A stretch of 64,000 bases of DNA, taken from contig OY730171.1 in the NCBI GenBank assembly GCA_963422465.1, positions 5,104,202 through 5,168,201 on the forward strand, written 5' to 3'. Below the pieces are notes generated by a model. It had not been told where the DNA came from, did no database searches, and worked only from the letters and a program-made list of their open reading frames with translations. Position numbers and translations under genes: made by a program. The stretch is from Lichina pygmaea. Lineage: Eukaryota > Ascomycota > Lichinomycetes > Lichinales > Lichinaceae. This document shows positions 20,045-31,824 of this stretch, piece by piece. How positions within the stretch are numbered: position 1 is the first letter of the stretch; every line of letters starts with the position of its first letter.

Positions 20045-21799
20045 ATGGCTGAACCGGCGACACATCTAGCATCACCTACCAGGACCAGAGACCCCCTGCT
20101 CAAGGAACCACGCTCGAGAGATGGCAGGCCCATGACGCCCGAGAGCCCAGAAAGCTATCGTGTCTACAAGAGACGCTGGTTTGGCTTGATCCAATTGGTT
20201 TTCCTCAATATCGTTGTCAGCTGGGATGTGAGGCTTGCCCCTATTTAACGTTCCATTGCCCGTGTGTATCCACCGGCGACGGACGTCGCTGATGCCAAGG
20301 TAGTGGCTCACGTTCTCGCCCGTCTCGGGAACAGCGGCAGAGTTCTTCCATGTTTCCGAGACTGCCATCAACTGGCTCAGCACCGGCTTCTTGTTCTCGT
20401 TGTGCGCCATCAGCCCGTGGGTGTCGCTGCTTTCGTCAGCCCCTTCCGGACCTCCAATCTTCAAGAGCTGTCTGACACATGACCTAGGGCTGTGTTGTGG
20501 ACCCTGAACAGGGGAGGCCCCAAACCCGCCATTGTCACCGCAAGCGTCCTGGTGCTCTTGGGCAATTGGATCAGATACGCAGGCGCCAAGGCCGACGATG
20601 GCTATTTTGGCGTCGTCATGCTCGGACAGATCGTCAGTGGTCTGGCCCAGCCGTTCGTACTCGCTGCACCTACCCGATATAGCGACCTGTGGTTCACCTC
20701 GAGAGGGCGCATATCAGCCACGGCCATCGCGACGCTCGCCAATCCATTGGGCGGAGCCGTAAGTGAAAGGGTTGAACCAGCGACATCTCGCGCCGGCTGA
20801 CATCAGGTCTGCAGCTCGCCCAGCTGATCAATCCATCCTGGGTGGAAAAGCCTGCGGATGTCACGAACATGATCCTTTATATCTCCATCATCGTGAGCCC
20901 TTCGCTGGCCTACCCCTTCGCCGGTCTTTCTGACCTCTTCAACAGGCCACCGTCGCTTCGATCCCCAGTTTCTTTCTGCCAGCCAAGCCGCCGACGCCGC
21001 CCTGTCCGTCAGCCGCCGAGGAAAAGATGGCTCTGCGACAGACGGCAAAGGCGGTTGTCAAGACGACTGACTTCTGGCTGCTCTTCATCCCCGTGAGTTC
21101 CCTCGCATCTGGTAGCAGGTGGCGCCGCACCCGTCTCTGACGGCCTCCTCCCCCCAGTTTTCCGTCTACGTTGGCTTCTTCAACGCGTTTTCCTCCCTCA
21201 TCAACCAGATACTGGAGCCGTATGGCTTCTCCGAGGTGGAAGCTGGCATCTGCGGGGCGCTGCTGCTCGTCGTTGGCCTGATCACAGCGGCCGTAGTCTC
21301 GCCCTTACTCGACCGCCATCCGCGACTCCCTATACTGGCCTTGAAGATCCAGGTACCCATAGTAGCGCTCTGTTATTTCGCCTTCATCTGGGTTCCTGAG
21401 GCGCGTAACGTCGCAGCCCCGTACGTGCTCGCGTGCTTTCTCGGCGGCGCCTCCTTCTCCATCCTTCCCATCGCGCTGGAGATGCTGGTCGAAGTGACGC
21501 ACCCCGTGAGCCCCGAGATCACGAGCGTCGCATCCTGGTTCGGCGGCTCGCTCCTCGGCGGCGTCTTCATCTTGATCATGGACACGCTCAAGGAAGGCCC
21601 CAACGCGAACCCACCGTTCCGGTTGAAGCGAGCGCTCGTCTTCGAGGCCGTCGTCGCCCTGGCCGTCATGCCGCTCCCGCTGTGCCTCGGCCTCTTCGGT
21701 AGCCCTGCCCAGAGGAAACGCCTCGAAGCGGATCAGAGAGCGTCGACGCAACGTCGCCCAGCCGGGTCCGACGACGACGACACAACTCAGGTTAGTTGA
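20045..21799 (+). CDS. MFS transporter, FLVCR/SLC49-like (6 exons)
   Basis: Exons 20045-20227, 20304-20416, 20488-20758, 20815-20892, 20946-21092 and 21158-21799 give 477 aa. All five introns are GT-AG and 53-76 bp. Joined, they keep one frame through family motifs: YKRRWFGLIQLVFLNI in the first membrane helix, SWDWLTFSPVSGTAAEFF across the first junction, INWLSTGFLFSL, VLLGNWIRYAG, VVMLGQIVSGLAQPFVL and TAIATLANPLGGA. The order matches the FLVCR (SLC49) branch of the major facilitator superfamily, whose animal members move haem, choline or ethanolamine. The fungal substrate is unknown. The N-terminus (about 38 aa) and the acidic C-terminal tail (SDDDDT) are cytosolic by family topology. The last exon ends QVS; a further 3' intron at GTTAGT cannot be excluded. 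Confidence 0.88.
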
Positions 21800-22722
21800 C
21801 GTTCATCGAGACGGCTTATCGTTCCACTCTTTTCTTTTTTTTTTTCGGCGAAAGAGCCGTCCCACAGGGAGCTGTCGAGTTGACGCGGGAAGCAAAGCCT
21901 GTCTCCCCTATTTCTCTTGGTCATCGTTCTTCCTCTGTCCATGGGTTCTTGCAAGACTTGAATATTACCCCGCGTCTCGCATCCCTTGGATAGACAAAAC
22001 AATGCAATGTCATGCCCTGCCCTTGCCTTGGTACATCGTCTGCCTGGCAGGCAGCGCGTCACACCGGTCCGTAACGTCTCTTTCCATCGACGGGGCCCTC
22101 ATGAAGACGTCACCTCAGCGCTAACAGGCAGCTCTCTTGCGCAATGCCCATCAGCATCCCCATCAGCATGCCGAAGAGCTCGCCGTGCTTCTCGATGACG
22201 ACGACGACGGTGATCGTCATCGTCATACGGCAACAGAGCTACAGCCCGTCGAGCGCTCTGAGTACTTGTAAGGAAAAGAGGCCACTGGGGCGAGTTCGCG
22301 TGTGACCCAATAATACAGTTCGGATCCACACAGATGATTCTATGATGGTTTGACTTTTTCGACGAGACCATGGTCTCCGGCTCATAGACTCGTCGTGATG
22401 TCTCGGGACGGAACGAGACTGGATTCATCCAGGCGTCAGGTAGAGCACTTGGGGTCTGGAACCGTGATATTCGGATTGATAGAAGCTTGCTAGATCGACA
22501 TCGTTGAAGCCTGCGTATTTCGTATGTGATTATTCCAGCTTCCCATCGAGTCGGCAAGCATACTCCAAGGCCGGCAGCACTGTCCGACAACACAAAAACA
22601 CCGTACTGTACAGTATATACTTGACATGCTAGGCAAGGATACCTTTGTACCTGGCTATGGAAACGGACCACTTCACACGAGTGGGCGAGGTGTTCAGCCA
22701 AGCATCTTCAAAGCTGCTTGAT
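21800..22722. other. Intergenic region between convergent genes
   Basis: The 3' flanks of the transporter and QCR6 meet here. A T-run lies at 21835-21845. Several frames are open for up to 200 codons on the minus strand but have no recognisable domain, so I did not call them. Confidence 0.55.
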
Positions 22723-23590
22723 TTATTTCAGGCGAGCGAACAGCTTGGGCGCCGCACATTGAGTGGTGCAGTGTGCAAGGTGGAAAACTAGCGGTGAGCA
22801 CAATCACATCAGCCATTGCTAGATCTCAACTTCGAGTTGATAATAACTTCGGGCGTAATGCAGGAACACTTTCAAGAAATGGACTCTTGTTTTCTGGAAT
22901 GGACACCATGCAGTCGAATCCCCACGACGATGGCTGCCAAGAGCGAAAGTGGGAGTAGAACAGATCAACTCACACTCTTCGATACAGTCTTCCTTTGCTT
23001 TGCCGCCCTGGTCCACCTGAGCGGTGACGCGTTCGACGCAGTCATCGTAGTGATGCTTGTGTGGTACACATCGTGTGGATGTGGCGCACTCTATACAATG
23101 GAGGAGAGATTGGGGGTCAGCAAATCAGTTGAACTGATGGACCGGGCCTGCCACGCAGTCCGCTAGATTCGACAAACAAGGAAGGAGAAGGCATTGGGGT
23201 TGCCATTGGCCCGTGATGTTCTGAAGTGGGTGAGCAGCTGCAGAACATACCAGCTTCAAGTTTGGGCATGATGTCTTCGGGCTCCTCCTCCTCCTCCTCG
23301 GGCTCTTCCTCCTTGTCCATATTCTCTGATTCGCCACCAGCGTCTTCGCCACCATCGGCGCCTCCGGCGTCTTCGGCGCCTCCGGCGTCTTCGGCGCCTT
23401 CAGCCTGGTCTTCTTGCTTCTCTCCCTCTTCGTGGCTGTCGTCTCCTGCCGACTCGCTGTCCGTCTTGCCCCCAGCAGCTTCCACCTTCACATCGTTTGG
23501 CGTCTCGACATCCTCGGTGGGCGCCTCGGCATGTGCGGTAGCGTAGGTTAGGGACGACGACATGTCGTAGAAGACGTCTAGGAGGCCCAT
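22723..23590 (-). CDS. qcr6: Ubiquinol-cytochrome c reductase hinge protein (complex III subunit QCR6)
   Basis: Exons 23590-23251, 23090-22974 and 22787-22723 (minus) give 173 aa, with GT-AG introns of 160 and 186 bp. The N-terminus (MGLLDVFYDMSSSL) is followed by a very acidic stretch (KEEEPEEEEEEPEDIMPKLE), the hallmark of the hinge protein. The spliced C-terminal part carries the twin-cysteine helical hairpin: KHHYDDCVERV, KEDCIEEFFHLAHC and CAAPKLFARLK. In the family this subunit sits on cytochrome c1 in the intermembrane space and helps cytochrome c docking. The acidic region holds an 18-bp tandem repeat coding EDAGGA. The CCHC-type disulphide cysteines and the terminal PKLF..LK are all present, so the identification is secure. 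Confidence 0.93.
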
Positions 23591-24576
23591 CGTGAGGTTG
23601 CTGTGGTCGGTAAAGACTGGCGGGAGGAGGATTTTGATTCGGAGGTAGCAGCGCTTCCGATGATGGTCCGGGCCAGCTTAGAGCTTCGTGGAAGACAGGA
23701 CCGACTTCACCGCATTGCATAAACTCATAAAATTCACGGGCAATTACCGCCGCACCCCCTATTATGCAGATTCCTCACTTCCGTGCCCCCCCCCCTCTTA
23801 CAGTACTTCGATGGCCCCCTTGCTTAGCACAAATACTTCTAGTTTGGTGGCACTCCCTACACGAACCAAGTACTGCTAAACTTTTGGAGTATCAGCCCAC
23901 CGACCGCCCGACGTCCCCACACCGCCGAAAATGCGATATAAAATATGACATCAAAGTTGAGATGTGTGACTTGACGGATGTAGAGTTGGACATCATATGC
24001 GACTAGACAAAAAAATGCGATCGGAAAATGTGTATCATGTGATACCTCTAAGACTTATGAAGCTCATACCTTGATGGACCGGAAGAAGTACCCAGCTTTG
24101 TATGGTGTGGCTCGCCAAAAGAGCATGTACCAGTTGTCTGTACAAGATCAGCCAGCAGAGATGACAGGAAATTTGTTGGTAGAAAATACCTGCTTTAGTA
24201 GGGAAATCAGCAGAGAGAAATGTCTTGTAGCAAAACTAAGATCTTCTGCACCTATCGCGTACAAAAGTACTCCCGTGCTTCCGTGCAGCGGCGAATCTTC
24301 TTCGACTGGCTGCGCGAACAAAGTTTCTGTAGGTACGTACTCCGTACCCATACGTACAGTTTTTTAGTCGTAGATCTTCGACTTCGCGAAGAAATACGGT
24401 GGCACATCTTCGACTCGGCGAAGAAAGTCACATGGGCTGTTGAGCTGAGCAGAAAGGATCATCATGTACGTAACGGTACTGTAGCTATGTAGGCCGTTCC
24501 CGTCATCAGCATGTAAAATCGTGACTGAAACTTCTCATCACCAGCACATAAAAGCGTTGAAGCTGCGGGACAGCGC
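23591..24576. other. Intergenic region with short hairpin repeats and GTAC words
   Basis: No gene is seen. Near-copies of the hairpin word ATCTTCGACTTCGCGAAGAA lie at 24373 and 24406, with a looser third copy at about 24295. A GTAC-rich patch (GTACGTACTCCGTACCC) lies at 24334-24357. The QCR6 promoter is at the left end. Confidence 0.55.
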
Positions 24577-25523
24577 CTATGGATGTGCCGATCGTTGACG
24601 AAGCCTTCGCTCAAGCTCGTCGGCAACGCTTGTTCGTTGCACCTCTTCGTACTCCGGGGGCGGTTCCGTCGGCGGAACGGCTGTCTCACTGGCAGTCGAT
24701 GGGCCGTCCGACAGACCGCTCGCCTCGTCCGCAGTGACGGATGGGCGGAGAATGTCCTCCGGCGCCGACACAACGACGGGCGAGGTGAGCAGCGCCGGCA
24801 CGGCGGAGTCTCGCGCTTCCTCGTAGGCCGGTAGCTGTTCAAGGTCGATCGCGGACATGTTCAGGCCCGAGAGCGCGCCACCACCTCGGCCGTTGCCCGT
24901 TTCGGAACCGTCACCGGAGAGCTGGCCACGATCCCGAGCGACCTGTATCGCTTGGCTCAGACGATCTTTGATGCGTTCAAAGTTGCTGTGGAAGTCGAAC
25001 GCGCCGCCTTCCTTGAAGGTCATCTTCAGCTCGACCAGGGATTGCGTGGCCGGAATGCCGCCACTTGGTACGGGCTGGACGACGGCCCTCCAGTTGTTGG
25101 GTCCAAAGAAAGGGGCCGCGACGTGGCTATCGTGCAGATTCATGACGGGTGCGGAGAAGGAGCGTAGCGCTGGGACAGGCGAGGCCGGGAGATAGACGAT
25201 CTTCGTCGGACTCGTCAGTGCGCCGAGGCACATGTCAATCGACGGCGGGTACTTACCCGTTGGTTTGTGAGGTATGCTGTTCCAGCATTGCTGCTGATGG
25301 ATAAGGGCCGCGCCCCGGGAGAGGTCTGCGGAGACTGTAGTGATAGAGCTGTCCTAGGGGGCGTGGTGTAGAGGATGCGTTCTCCCGGCAGACGGACGAA
25401 GCCCTCGGTGTCCGAGAGCATGACCCAGCTGATCAAGGGTAGGTCGAGCCGAATCAGCATATCTTCAACGCGGCAGCAGGTCGAGGTTGAAGTTAGAGGC
25501 ACTTTTGCTTACTTGACCGACAT
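24577..25523 (-). CDS. WBP2-like protein (GRAM domain plus PPxY motif)
   Basis: Exons 25523-25513, 25428-25257 and 25200-24577 (minus) give 268 aa; introns are 84 and 56 bp. The 11-bp first exon restores the family start MSVNWVMLSD. A GRAM-type domain spans about 1-135: LPGERILYTTPP, AGTAYLTNQRIVYLPASP across the second junction, then LVELKMTFKEGGAFDFHSNF. The tail has a PPxY ligand (PPPEYEE) and LPAYEE, the kind of motifs bound by WW domains of Rsp5/Nedd4 ubiquitin ligases. The family acts as a WW-domain adaptor; the partner here is unknown. The exon joins are read from splice sites and frame, not from transcripts. Confidence 0.85.
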
Positions 25524-26997
25524 GATTGCCTTTCATAGATGAAATGCTCTTATCAGCACCATGCTACGGAGTGCACTTGCTAGGTAACCACTTTGTGTGC
25601 TTACTAGAGGTCAGTATCCCGAAACCAAATGCAGGATCTGTTCATCTTGAGGTTGTGATATACATGTGCGAGCTAAGGGTAGTTTGAGGCCAAGAGAGCG
25701 GAGATATCAGTCGGTGAGCACCGAGACATTCGTCATCGTTGATCGCTGGAAGAAACATCGCATCTGCAATTTTTTTGCTGAACCGACCTGTGCCAGGAAG
25801 CAGCGGACCAAGTCGAGAAGGGGAGGCTGTTAGGACTTATGGTACATCACTGGAGATCTGCGTGCCACCCAAGTAAGTCTTGCCTTGGCTCGCATGGTAA
25901 GTAGCCTATTCACCCCACTACGTAACGCATGTACAGTGGCACGACAAAAGTCTGCGTACGCCTTCGTACAAGATCTACCTTACGTACCTCGCCTTACCCT
26001 GGAGAATCAATACATAGCTGCTTGTTACCACTGGCGTAGCACCCGAATCTAGTCGTATCACTTATGAAAGTAGCAGCTGACGGCTTGTACTAGCGTACGC
26101 AGACTTGTGTCATGGCACTGTATCTTGCTTCTGTGCCCCCCTCGCTTGGCTCAAATACTTCTACAGTACTTCCGTACATCCTATTGTCTTCCAAGTGCCT
26201 CGTCATTCTGAAGTGTCACCGACACCGATTATCTCAGCCGACGTGGTCCAGTCGACTTCGCCTCGTCGTCTGACCGATGCGTCAAGCCCTGCTGTTGATT
26301 CAGCCTTCCGGCCTCTGCTGCGACCACTCTGGGGCCAAGGACGAAGCCGGGGATGTCCTCCTTCACCGCCAACGACAATACGTCCCCTGGCCGATGTCGC
26401 CTTTCTTTTCCCCCTCCTCGCTAGTGCGCCAACCGGACCGCGGACGACGAGGCTCCGTGACATGGCGCCAACCGGTGAGGCCGGCCGATGGATGCCTGCG
26501 CGTCCGGGCCGCCGTACGACACCACGGCACTACGTCGATACGTAGTACTGCAGGTGTGTACTCCGTACGAGTACACACGTACGGAACGTACCTGCTGCGG
26601 CTTGCGACGTTGACTGCCCCACTACGTATGGGTAGTCGCACTGCTGCTGCTGACTCCCTCGTTATTTCTGTGCCATCACCAGATCATCTCTCCTGTCCGT
26701 CGTCCTTTACGGTACTCGGTGTCTGGTGTTGGCGTCATCGGGCTTTTACTGGCCGCTCATCCGCTCCACGCTACGTTACGTCCCGTACGGCGCATCGTGC
26801 CCCCTAAGCACGTGGGGAAGTCCGTTCTGACCGCGCCGCAGTCCTCGTCTCGATATCCAGAGACTCGACCGTGTCGAGTCGTGGCTCCTTCGTGCTGCGC
26901 TGCTCTCCCGGTCGGGTTTGGAAAGTGTAGTACTACAGAACGAAATGACGCTGCCCGAATGCCGATCATCTAGGCACTCGACGTCGCTCGTCCAGCA
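25524..26997. other. Intergenic region holding a MITE and a GTAC patch
   Basis: Between two divergent genes. It contains the MITE at 25932-26122 and a GTAC-rich, partly palindromic patch at 26505-26595 (GTGTACTCCGTACGAGTACA). ORFs here are short and lack domains. Confidence 0.6.
25932..26122 (+). mobile_element. MITE, Tc1/mariner-like ends (copy 1)
   Basis: A 191-bp unit including the flanking TA dinucleotides. The ends are inverted repeats of about 28 bp with three mismatches: left TACAGTGGCACGACAAAAGT..., right (reverse complement) TACAGTGCCATGACACAAGT..., both running on into CTGCGTACGC. The internal sequence has no ORF. It aligns with the reverse complement of the unit at 59023-59202, for example ATCAATACAT and ACTTATGAAAGTAGCAGCTG. 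TA flanks and CAGTG termini are typical of Tc1/mariner elements, so this is a non-autonomous derivative of that superfamily; no transposase is in the window. Confidence 0.85.
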
Positions 26998-28898
26998 ATG
27001 AAGCATCACATCGCATCGCATCTCTTCGCGAGTCGCATCCCGTTGCGTCACGGTCGCCACCCTTCGTACGGACCCGAGTCGAGTGCTCCGTCGCCGAGGA
27101 CAGCCACCTACGGCCAGACAGCGACTCTGCCACGCCAAGCGGAGGAGTTGAACATGGCTTCCGTCGCGAACGGCTTTTTCCCCGGCGTCAATGGCAACGA
27201 TCCAGGCCGCTCTCAAGGCGGCCGTTCACGCCACGCTTCCGTCTCGTCCGAGATGGCCAGACTTTGGACCCAGGGGAGCATGTCCTCGCTGAATCTACGA
27301 CCGAGCCGAGCATCGAGCGTCATCTCGACCCGGACGAAGACTAGCATTGCGACGGTGCCGGACGAGCTCGTGGACGCGTTCGACGTGCACGCCACCGGAG
27401 GAGTTGTCTACCGGATCGGTCTGGACGGGCGCGTGGTATCGATCGACAATCAAGCCAAAGGCAGCAGGGCTTCTACCGATACCGAACCGTCCTTGCTCGA
27501 CAGCGCCGATAGCATCCGATCGCTGGTGATCGACGGGTCCGAGTCAGACTTGGCCGCAGCGAACGTAGCGCCTAGGGGCCCAACGCAGGCACCAGACCTT
27601 GGCCGCGCCCCTTCCTTCGCCCCGGGGCCCGAGAGGCTCACCGTGACGAGACCGCGTGCGGCTTCCAACCCTGGCTTTCGTCGAGGCAACTCCCCTCGCC
27701 AGACGTCGGCGGAAACGGCGTCGTCTCCGATCCGGCGGCGTGGGGGGCTGAGGCCGAAGGTCGCCCCCCGCGAGTCCAGCAGTCCTGGTGCTCGACCGCC
27801 GAGGGGAGCGACGACCGGCGCCGGCCTACATTTGCGGCAGGCCGAATCGCCTTCCCTGCAGCCTCGCACACCTGACGACCCCCCGCCCGACCGTTCCTCG
27901 CCGCATGCGCCCGTGACGACCTCTGCCACACCTTCGGCCGGAGAGTTCGAAGGGTACGACTGGCGGGTAAGACAAACGCTCGACGGGACCTGCATGGGAA
28001 CCGGTTCTCGGTCGCCGCGGGGCTTCTCAAACCCTTTCGTGCCCGATGATGCCGCAAAGGCTGCTTGGTCGCCCAAAGGCGGCGAGGACGGCGGTGGAGG
28101 CGAAGGTGCTTCGGATCCGCCACCGCCGGATGCTCCGGTCGCGCCCGGGCCGGACGTAGTCGAGCGTGCAGCCGCAGGCGACCGATCACCTCTGGCGATG
28201 GACGACGAGAACGACATCGGCACCCATTACAGCCGGCTGATCTACGGCCGGATGATCCGCAGCATCGATGCGAGCCATCGGACCGAGGTCGACTCGCTGA
28301 AGGAAGAATTGGCCGAAGCACACCATCTGCTGGCGGTTTTCGCGCGACGGGCCGTCGACGTCAAGGTGGAGCTGATCCGAACCAAGGGCCAGATGGCGGC
28401 CATGAACGACCCGGCCCATCTCCACAAGATCGGTCGAGAGGAGACCATCGAGGCGCAGTCGTTCTCGTTCCCGCCGCTGAAGCTGAGACACGTGCGCACG
28501 CTGAAGTTGGCGCTCAAGAGGAGAGCCGAGAACATGAGACGAGGGATGGATGACGATCTGGGTCGGCTCCTCAAGCGAACGACGTCCGCCGACGACGGCG
28601 CCGCCGACGCAGACGCCGACGCAGACGCGGACGCGAACCGGCCGAGGGTCGACTCGTGGCGCGAGCCACATGCCGAGTCGTCGTCGGGCAAGGCCGATCC
28701 TCCCGCCCTCGACCCCGTCGACGGCAACGACCAGACGCTCCTGCAGTCTCTTCTGGCGGCGAAGCGACAGAACCGGGCTCTCGAGGCCGAGAAGCGCATC
28801 CTCGAGGCGCAAGCCATCAACCTCCGAGAGTCGGTCAACAACTGGAAGGACCGCTGTCGCGGCGTCGGAGGACGACCGAGCGACAAGGAAGCAACGAT

Positions 28899-28930
<32 letters not shown>

Positions 28931-29328
28931 CGACGACGGCGACGGCGACGGCTACGACAACGGCAGGGATGACGGAGACGGAGACGACGGCCGCGACCGC
29001 AACGACGACGGCGCCGAAGCCAAGGCCGGAATCGTCGGCCGAAGTGGCCCAGATCCGTCGGGAGGTCGAAGAGACGTGGCTCGCGCGCTGGCGCGACCGC
29101 AACGACCAGCTGACGCAGCGCATGCGTCGCATCGACGAAGACGCGCAGCGCAGCCTGCAGCAGGCCATGGACCAGCGCGATCTGTGGATCGTGCGATGCG
29201 CCGACATCTCGACGCAGTTGAGGCAACGCGACGACGAGCTAGCGCGGCTCCGACGCCAGATGAGCCTCCGGAACCGAAGCGGCAGCAGCAGCAGCTCGGA
29301 ACATGCCAGCGATTCTGGGCACCGATGA
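26998..29328 (+). CDS. Coiled-coil protein of unknown function
   Basis: A single open frame of 776 aa from ATG 26998. An inner ATG at 27151 (MASVANGFFPGVNG) is also plausible, because the first 51 residues look unlike a conserved start. The first half is Ser/Pro/Arg-rich and probably disordered. A more ordered segment near 400-500 reads HYSRLIYGRMIRSI, LKEELAEAHHLLAVFARRAV and GREETIEAQSFSFPPL. It is followed by heptad-like segments (QNRALEAEKRILEAQAINLR; QLRQRDDELARLRRQMS). A (ACG)n run codes a poly-Thr tract near 640-660. I recognise no catalytic domain. The length, codon use and high GC match neighbouring host genes. Confidence 0.6.
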
Positions 29329-30717
29329 TCCTTGGCGCCTTTACACTCTTCGCGGAAAGCAGTGCGTTTGACCGTCGCCACTTGTCTGCCCTGTCTCTTG
29401 TCTTGTACATCTTGCGCTTCTGCCGACAGGAGTCATGTTTCGGGGCACTCCACCACCATGAGTGCTCTTTGAGCCTATGTTGTTCTTTTCGTTCTTCTCC
29501 TTCTTCTTCTTCTTCTTTCCCTTCTTCTACGTACATGGTTGGTACGCAAAAGCCCCCGGGCATACCAGCACAGCCGATCCCCATCTTTCTCACTGTTTCT
29601 TCCACAGTGTAATCATCATCTGTGCCCACATGCCAGCTCAGTCTCTTGTCCAGAGCACCTTTTTTCAGAACAACATATCAGTCAGTTGATAAGTTTTTTT
29701 TTTTTTTTTCTCCCCGCACGATAATCAACAAGATATTCAAGCCCTGTGTATCTGCTAATCAGATGTTATTCAGTGTTCAGACAGTAAGTAAGTATTTACT
29801 TCTCAGTATGATCTGATCCACCAACTTCTTCGATGTGACTCATCCGTCTGTCTGTCCATCCGTCATGATCCTTCTGCTTATCCCAGTCGAGGCGTGTCAG
29901 GCGTGATGTTTATAGATGAAAGCGATGATATCTAGGATCTAGCCACCGATCGGTTTACATACATGGAGCAGCCAAGGCGCCACCCCGCCCCGGGGGGGGG
30001 GGGTGTGGCATGAGAAGTGTGAGATGGGCGTCCTGCTCCGGCAGGTGTCCTAACATCCGCTATCGATGCCGACCTAGTTGCCTGCACCATCAGGAGTCAG
30101 ACACAGTTCGCCTCGCGGGAGAGCTGCCTCCACGGCCGTCATTCTCAACATCGACAGCGCTACCCACCACGATACCTAGGTCTCACCCAGCCTGGATTGA
30201 CGCTCAAGATGCCATAGCATTTACAGTGACGGCGATGAAGTGCTACCACAACTGACACCACACTACGACGTTCTTCGAACCAGAGATGTACATGGATTCA
30301 TGTCTCCGCAGAGGTCACTGACTACCCGGCGTCATGTCTGCAGAAAGTGGCCGGCAATCGACAGAGCCGTTCGCGGTCGAAGCCCGCATCGCATAATCAG
30401 CTAGGATGTTCGTATGATCTATACAGTACATAATTGTTGGAGCACCTCGGTCTTTCAAGTTCTAGAAGGCTAGGGCCTACCTGCGCACTGGTCTGGGCTC
30501 TCTACGCCCGCCCCCAACCCGTGAGGACCCTGTCCTGGCGACCGGTGATCGTGGCGCCAGGTACGACGGTGCTTGTACACCCCTACAATAGGGGCGGTGG
30601 GGTTGCTCGGCGTTGTTGCCTGCGGCGGCGACGCCCGGGGGGTGACAGTCCCAGGTGGTGTCGTGACGACAGCTGGGATATGTTCAGTGGCCGTGGCAGA
30701 TGTACGATGTTGTAGCC

Positions 30718-30861
30718 AGCGGAGGTTTGCGGATTGGCCCCGGCAGGAGTATCGATGGTGTTGCCAGCCGGGGCATGCAGAGTGGCCCTGGCAGGAGCAT
30801 GGATGGTGTCACCAGTGGGGGTATGTGGAGTGGCTCAGGTAGGAGCATACAGTGTGCCACT
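30718..30861 (+). repeat. 48-bp tandem repeat, three units
   Basis: Units start at 30718, 30766 and 30814. The period is a multiple of three and both strands stay open over parts of the array: SGPGRSMDGVTSGG on plus, and Thr/Ala/Pro-rich HAPARATLHAPAG on minus. The minus reading is mucin-like but is interrupted at one unit. A decayed repeat protein or non-coding expansion are both possible. Confidence 0.7.
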
Positions 30862-31078
30862 GGCAGGAGTCTGGAGAACTATGGGAATATCAAGCGGTTG
30901 GGTGCTGGTCAGATCGATAGTAGCAGTGGCATTGTTCATGATGGTGGCGGGGCCGGGTCTGGTGGTGTCGTCCACCACCGAGCCCATGAGTGAGCCTCTC
31001 TTTCAGGGCTGAAAGCAGATGATAAGAATCTCGTCCTTGTCCCACTGGGTGTTTATCTGGCTAACAACACAATATCGA

Positions 31079-31234
31079 CTACCGTAGTACATAACTTTCC
31101 AGAAAACAAAGATACAAGAAAGCAGTCAAAGAAACCATGAACACAAGCTGCCAGGCCTCGCGGGGTACCACAAGAACGACTATGATCACAAGCACCGCCA
31201 ACGCTACGATCAGAACGATGGTGTTGAGTTGCAT
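31079..31234 (-). CDS. Possible small membrane protein or first exon
   Basis: A 51-codon ORF starting MQLNTIVLIVALAVLVIIVV, with two strongly hydrophobic segments separated by PREAW. It ends CLESYVLR next to a GTAG sequence that could be a splice donor, and a CTTTCAG acceptor-like site lies about 65 bp downstream. I could not join it to the Thr/Pro-rich frame of the 48-bp repeat. It could be a short membrane peptide, a signal-anchor exon or chance. Confidence 0.25.
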   Translation of the reverse strand: MQLNTIVLIVALAVLVIIVVLVVPREAWQLVFMVSLTAFLYLCFLESYVLR

Positions 31235-31786
31235 GGTGACTTTGGGCGTACTAAAAAGAATGGCCAAGCGAAGGGAGGATGACGGAAGAAGGGCGATGGC
31301 TGAGTGGACAAAGGACCGGGGGAAGACAAACTATCTATGTGGGAGAAGAAACTTGCTCATCTGTTCCTCTGATACCCGAGTGTGCCCTGATTCAAAAGCT
31401 GGTCAAGCATCCTAGTGGCCAACCACCACAGCCGTCATGGTCGGCTACCTGGCCAGACTCTCCTTTCCCAGTGGGTATGTACCACTCCAGATCTTGGTTC
31501 CATCCTCCACTGCTCTTGGCCGTCTGATGATGCTGTCATGATCGCTGGGATCAACTTATACGCTGGGGGGTGGGTGTTGCCGACCGCACCGTCCACACCG
31601 CCCACCCCACCAAGGTGTTGTTGATCACCAACAGCTTGACCAGGGAGATGTCCAGCTGTCTTTCGACAGCTGCAGGTACCGTCCTTGGTATCACCTCTGG
31701 ACGTTCTGAAACAGAAGGAACAATGCTACAGTCACGATGACTTGTGGGGATATCTCTCAGATAATCGGATGGGAGAACGTGGGCGT

Positions 31787-31824
31787 GGTGGGGAGGTGGG
31801 GAGGTGGGGAGGTGGGGAGGTGGG
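31787..31824 (+). repeat. G-rich 8-bp tandem repeat (GGTGGGGA)
   Basis: Four full units and a partial one. Runs of three to four G recur at short spacing, so the strand could fold into a G-quadruplex. Confidence 0.8.

Noticed and set aside
22099-22701. A 200-codon minus-strand ORF downstream of QCR6
   Set aside because: It has no domain, low-complexity Arg/Asp runs, and lies in the shared 3' region of two convergent genes.
27450-29612. Long antisense and out-of-frame ORFs over the coiled-coil gene
   Set aside because: High GC opens all frames. The plus-strand frame from 26998 is the only one with ordered heptads and a sensible start.
30010-30715. Several open frames of 80-95 codons upstream of the 48-bp repeat
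   Set aside because: They overlap on both strands, lack domains and start motifs, and fit chance in GC-rich DNA.
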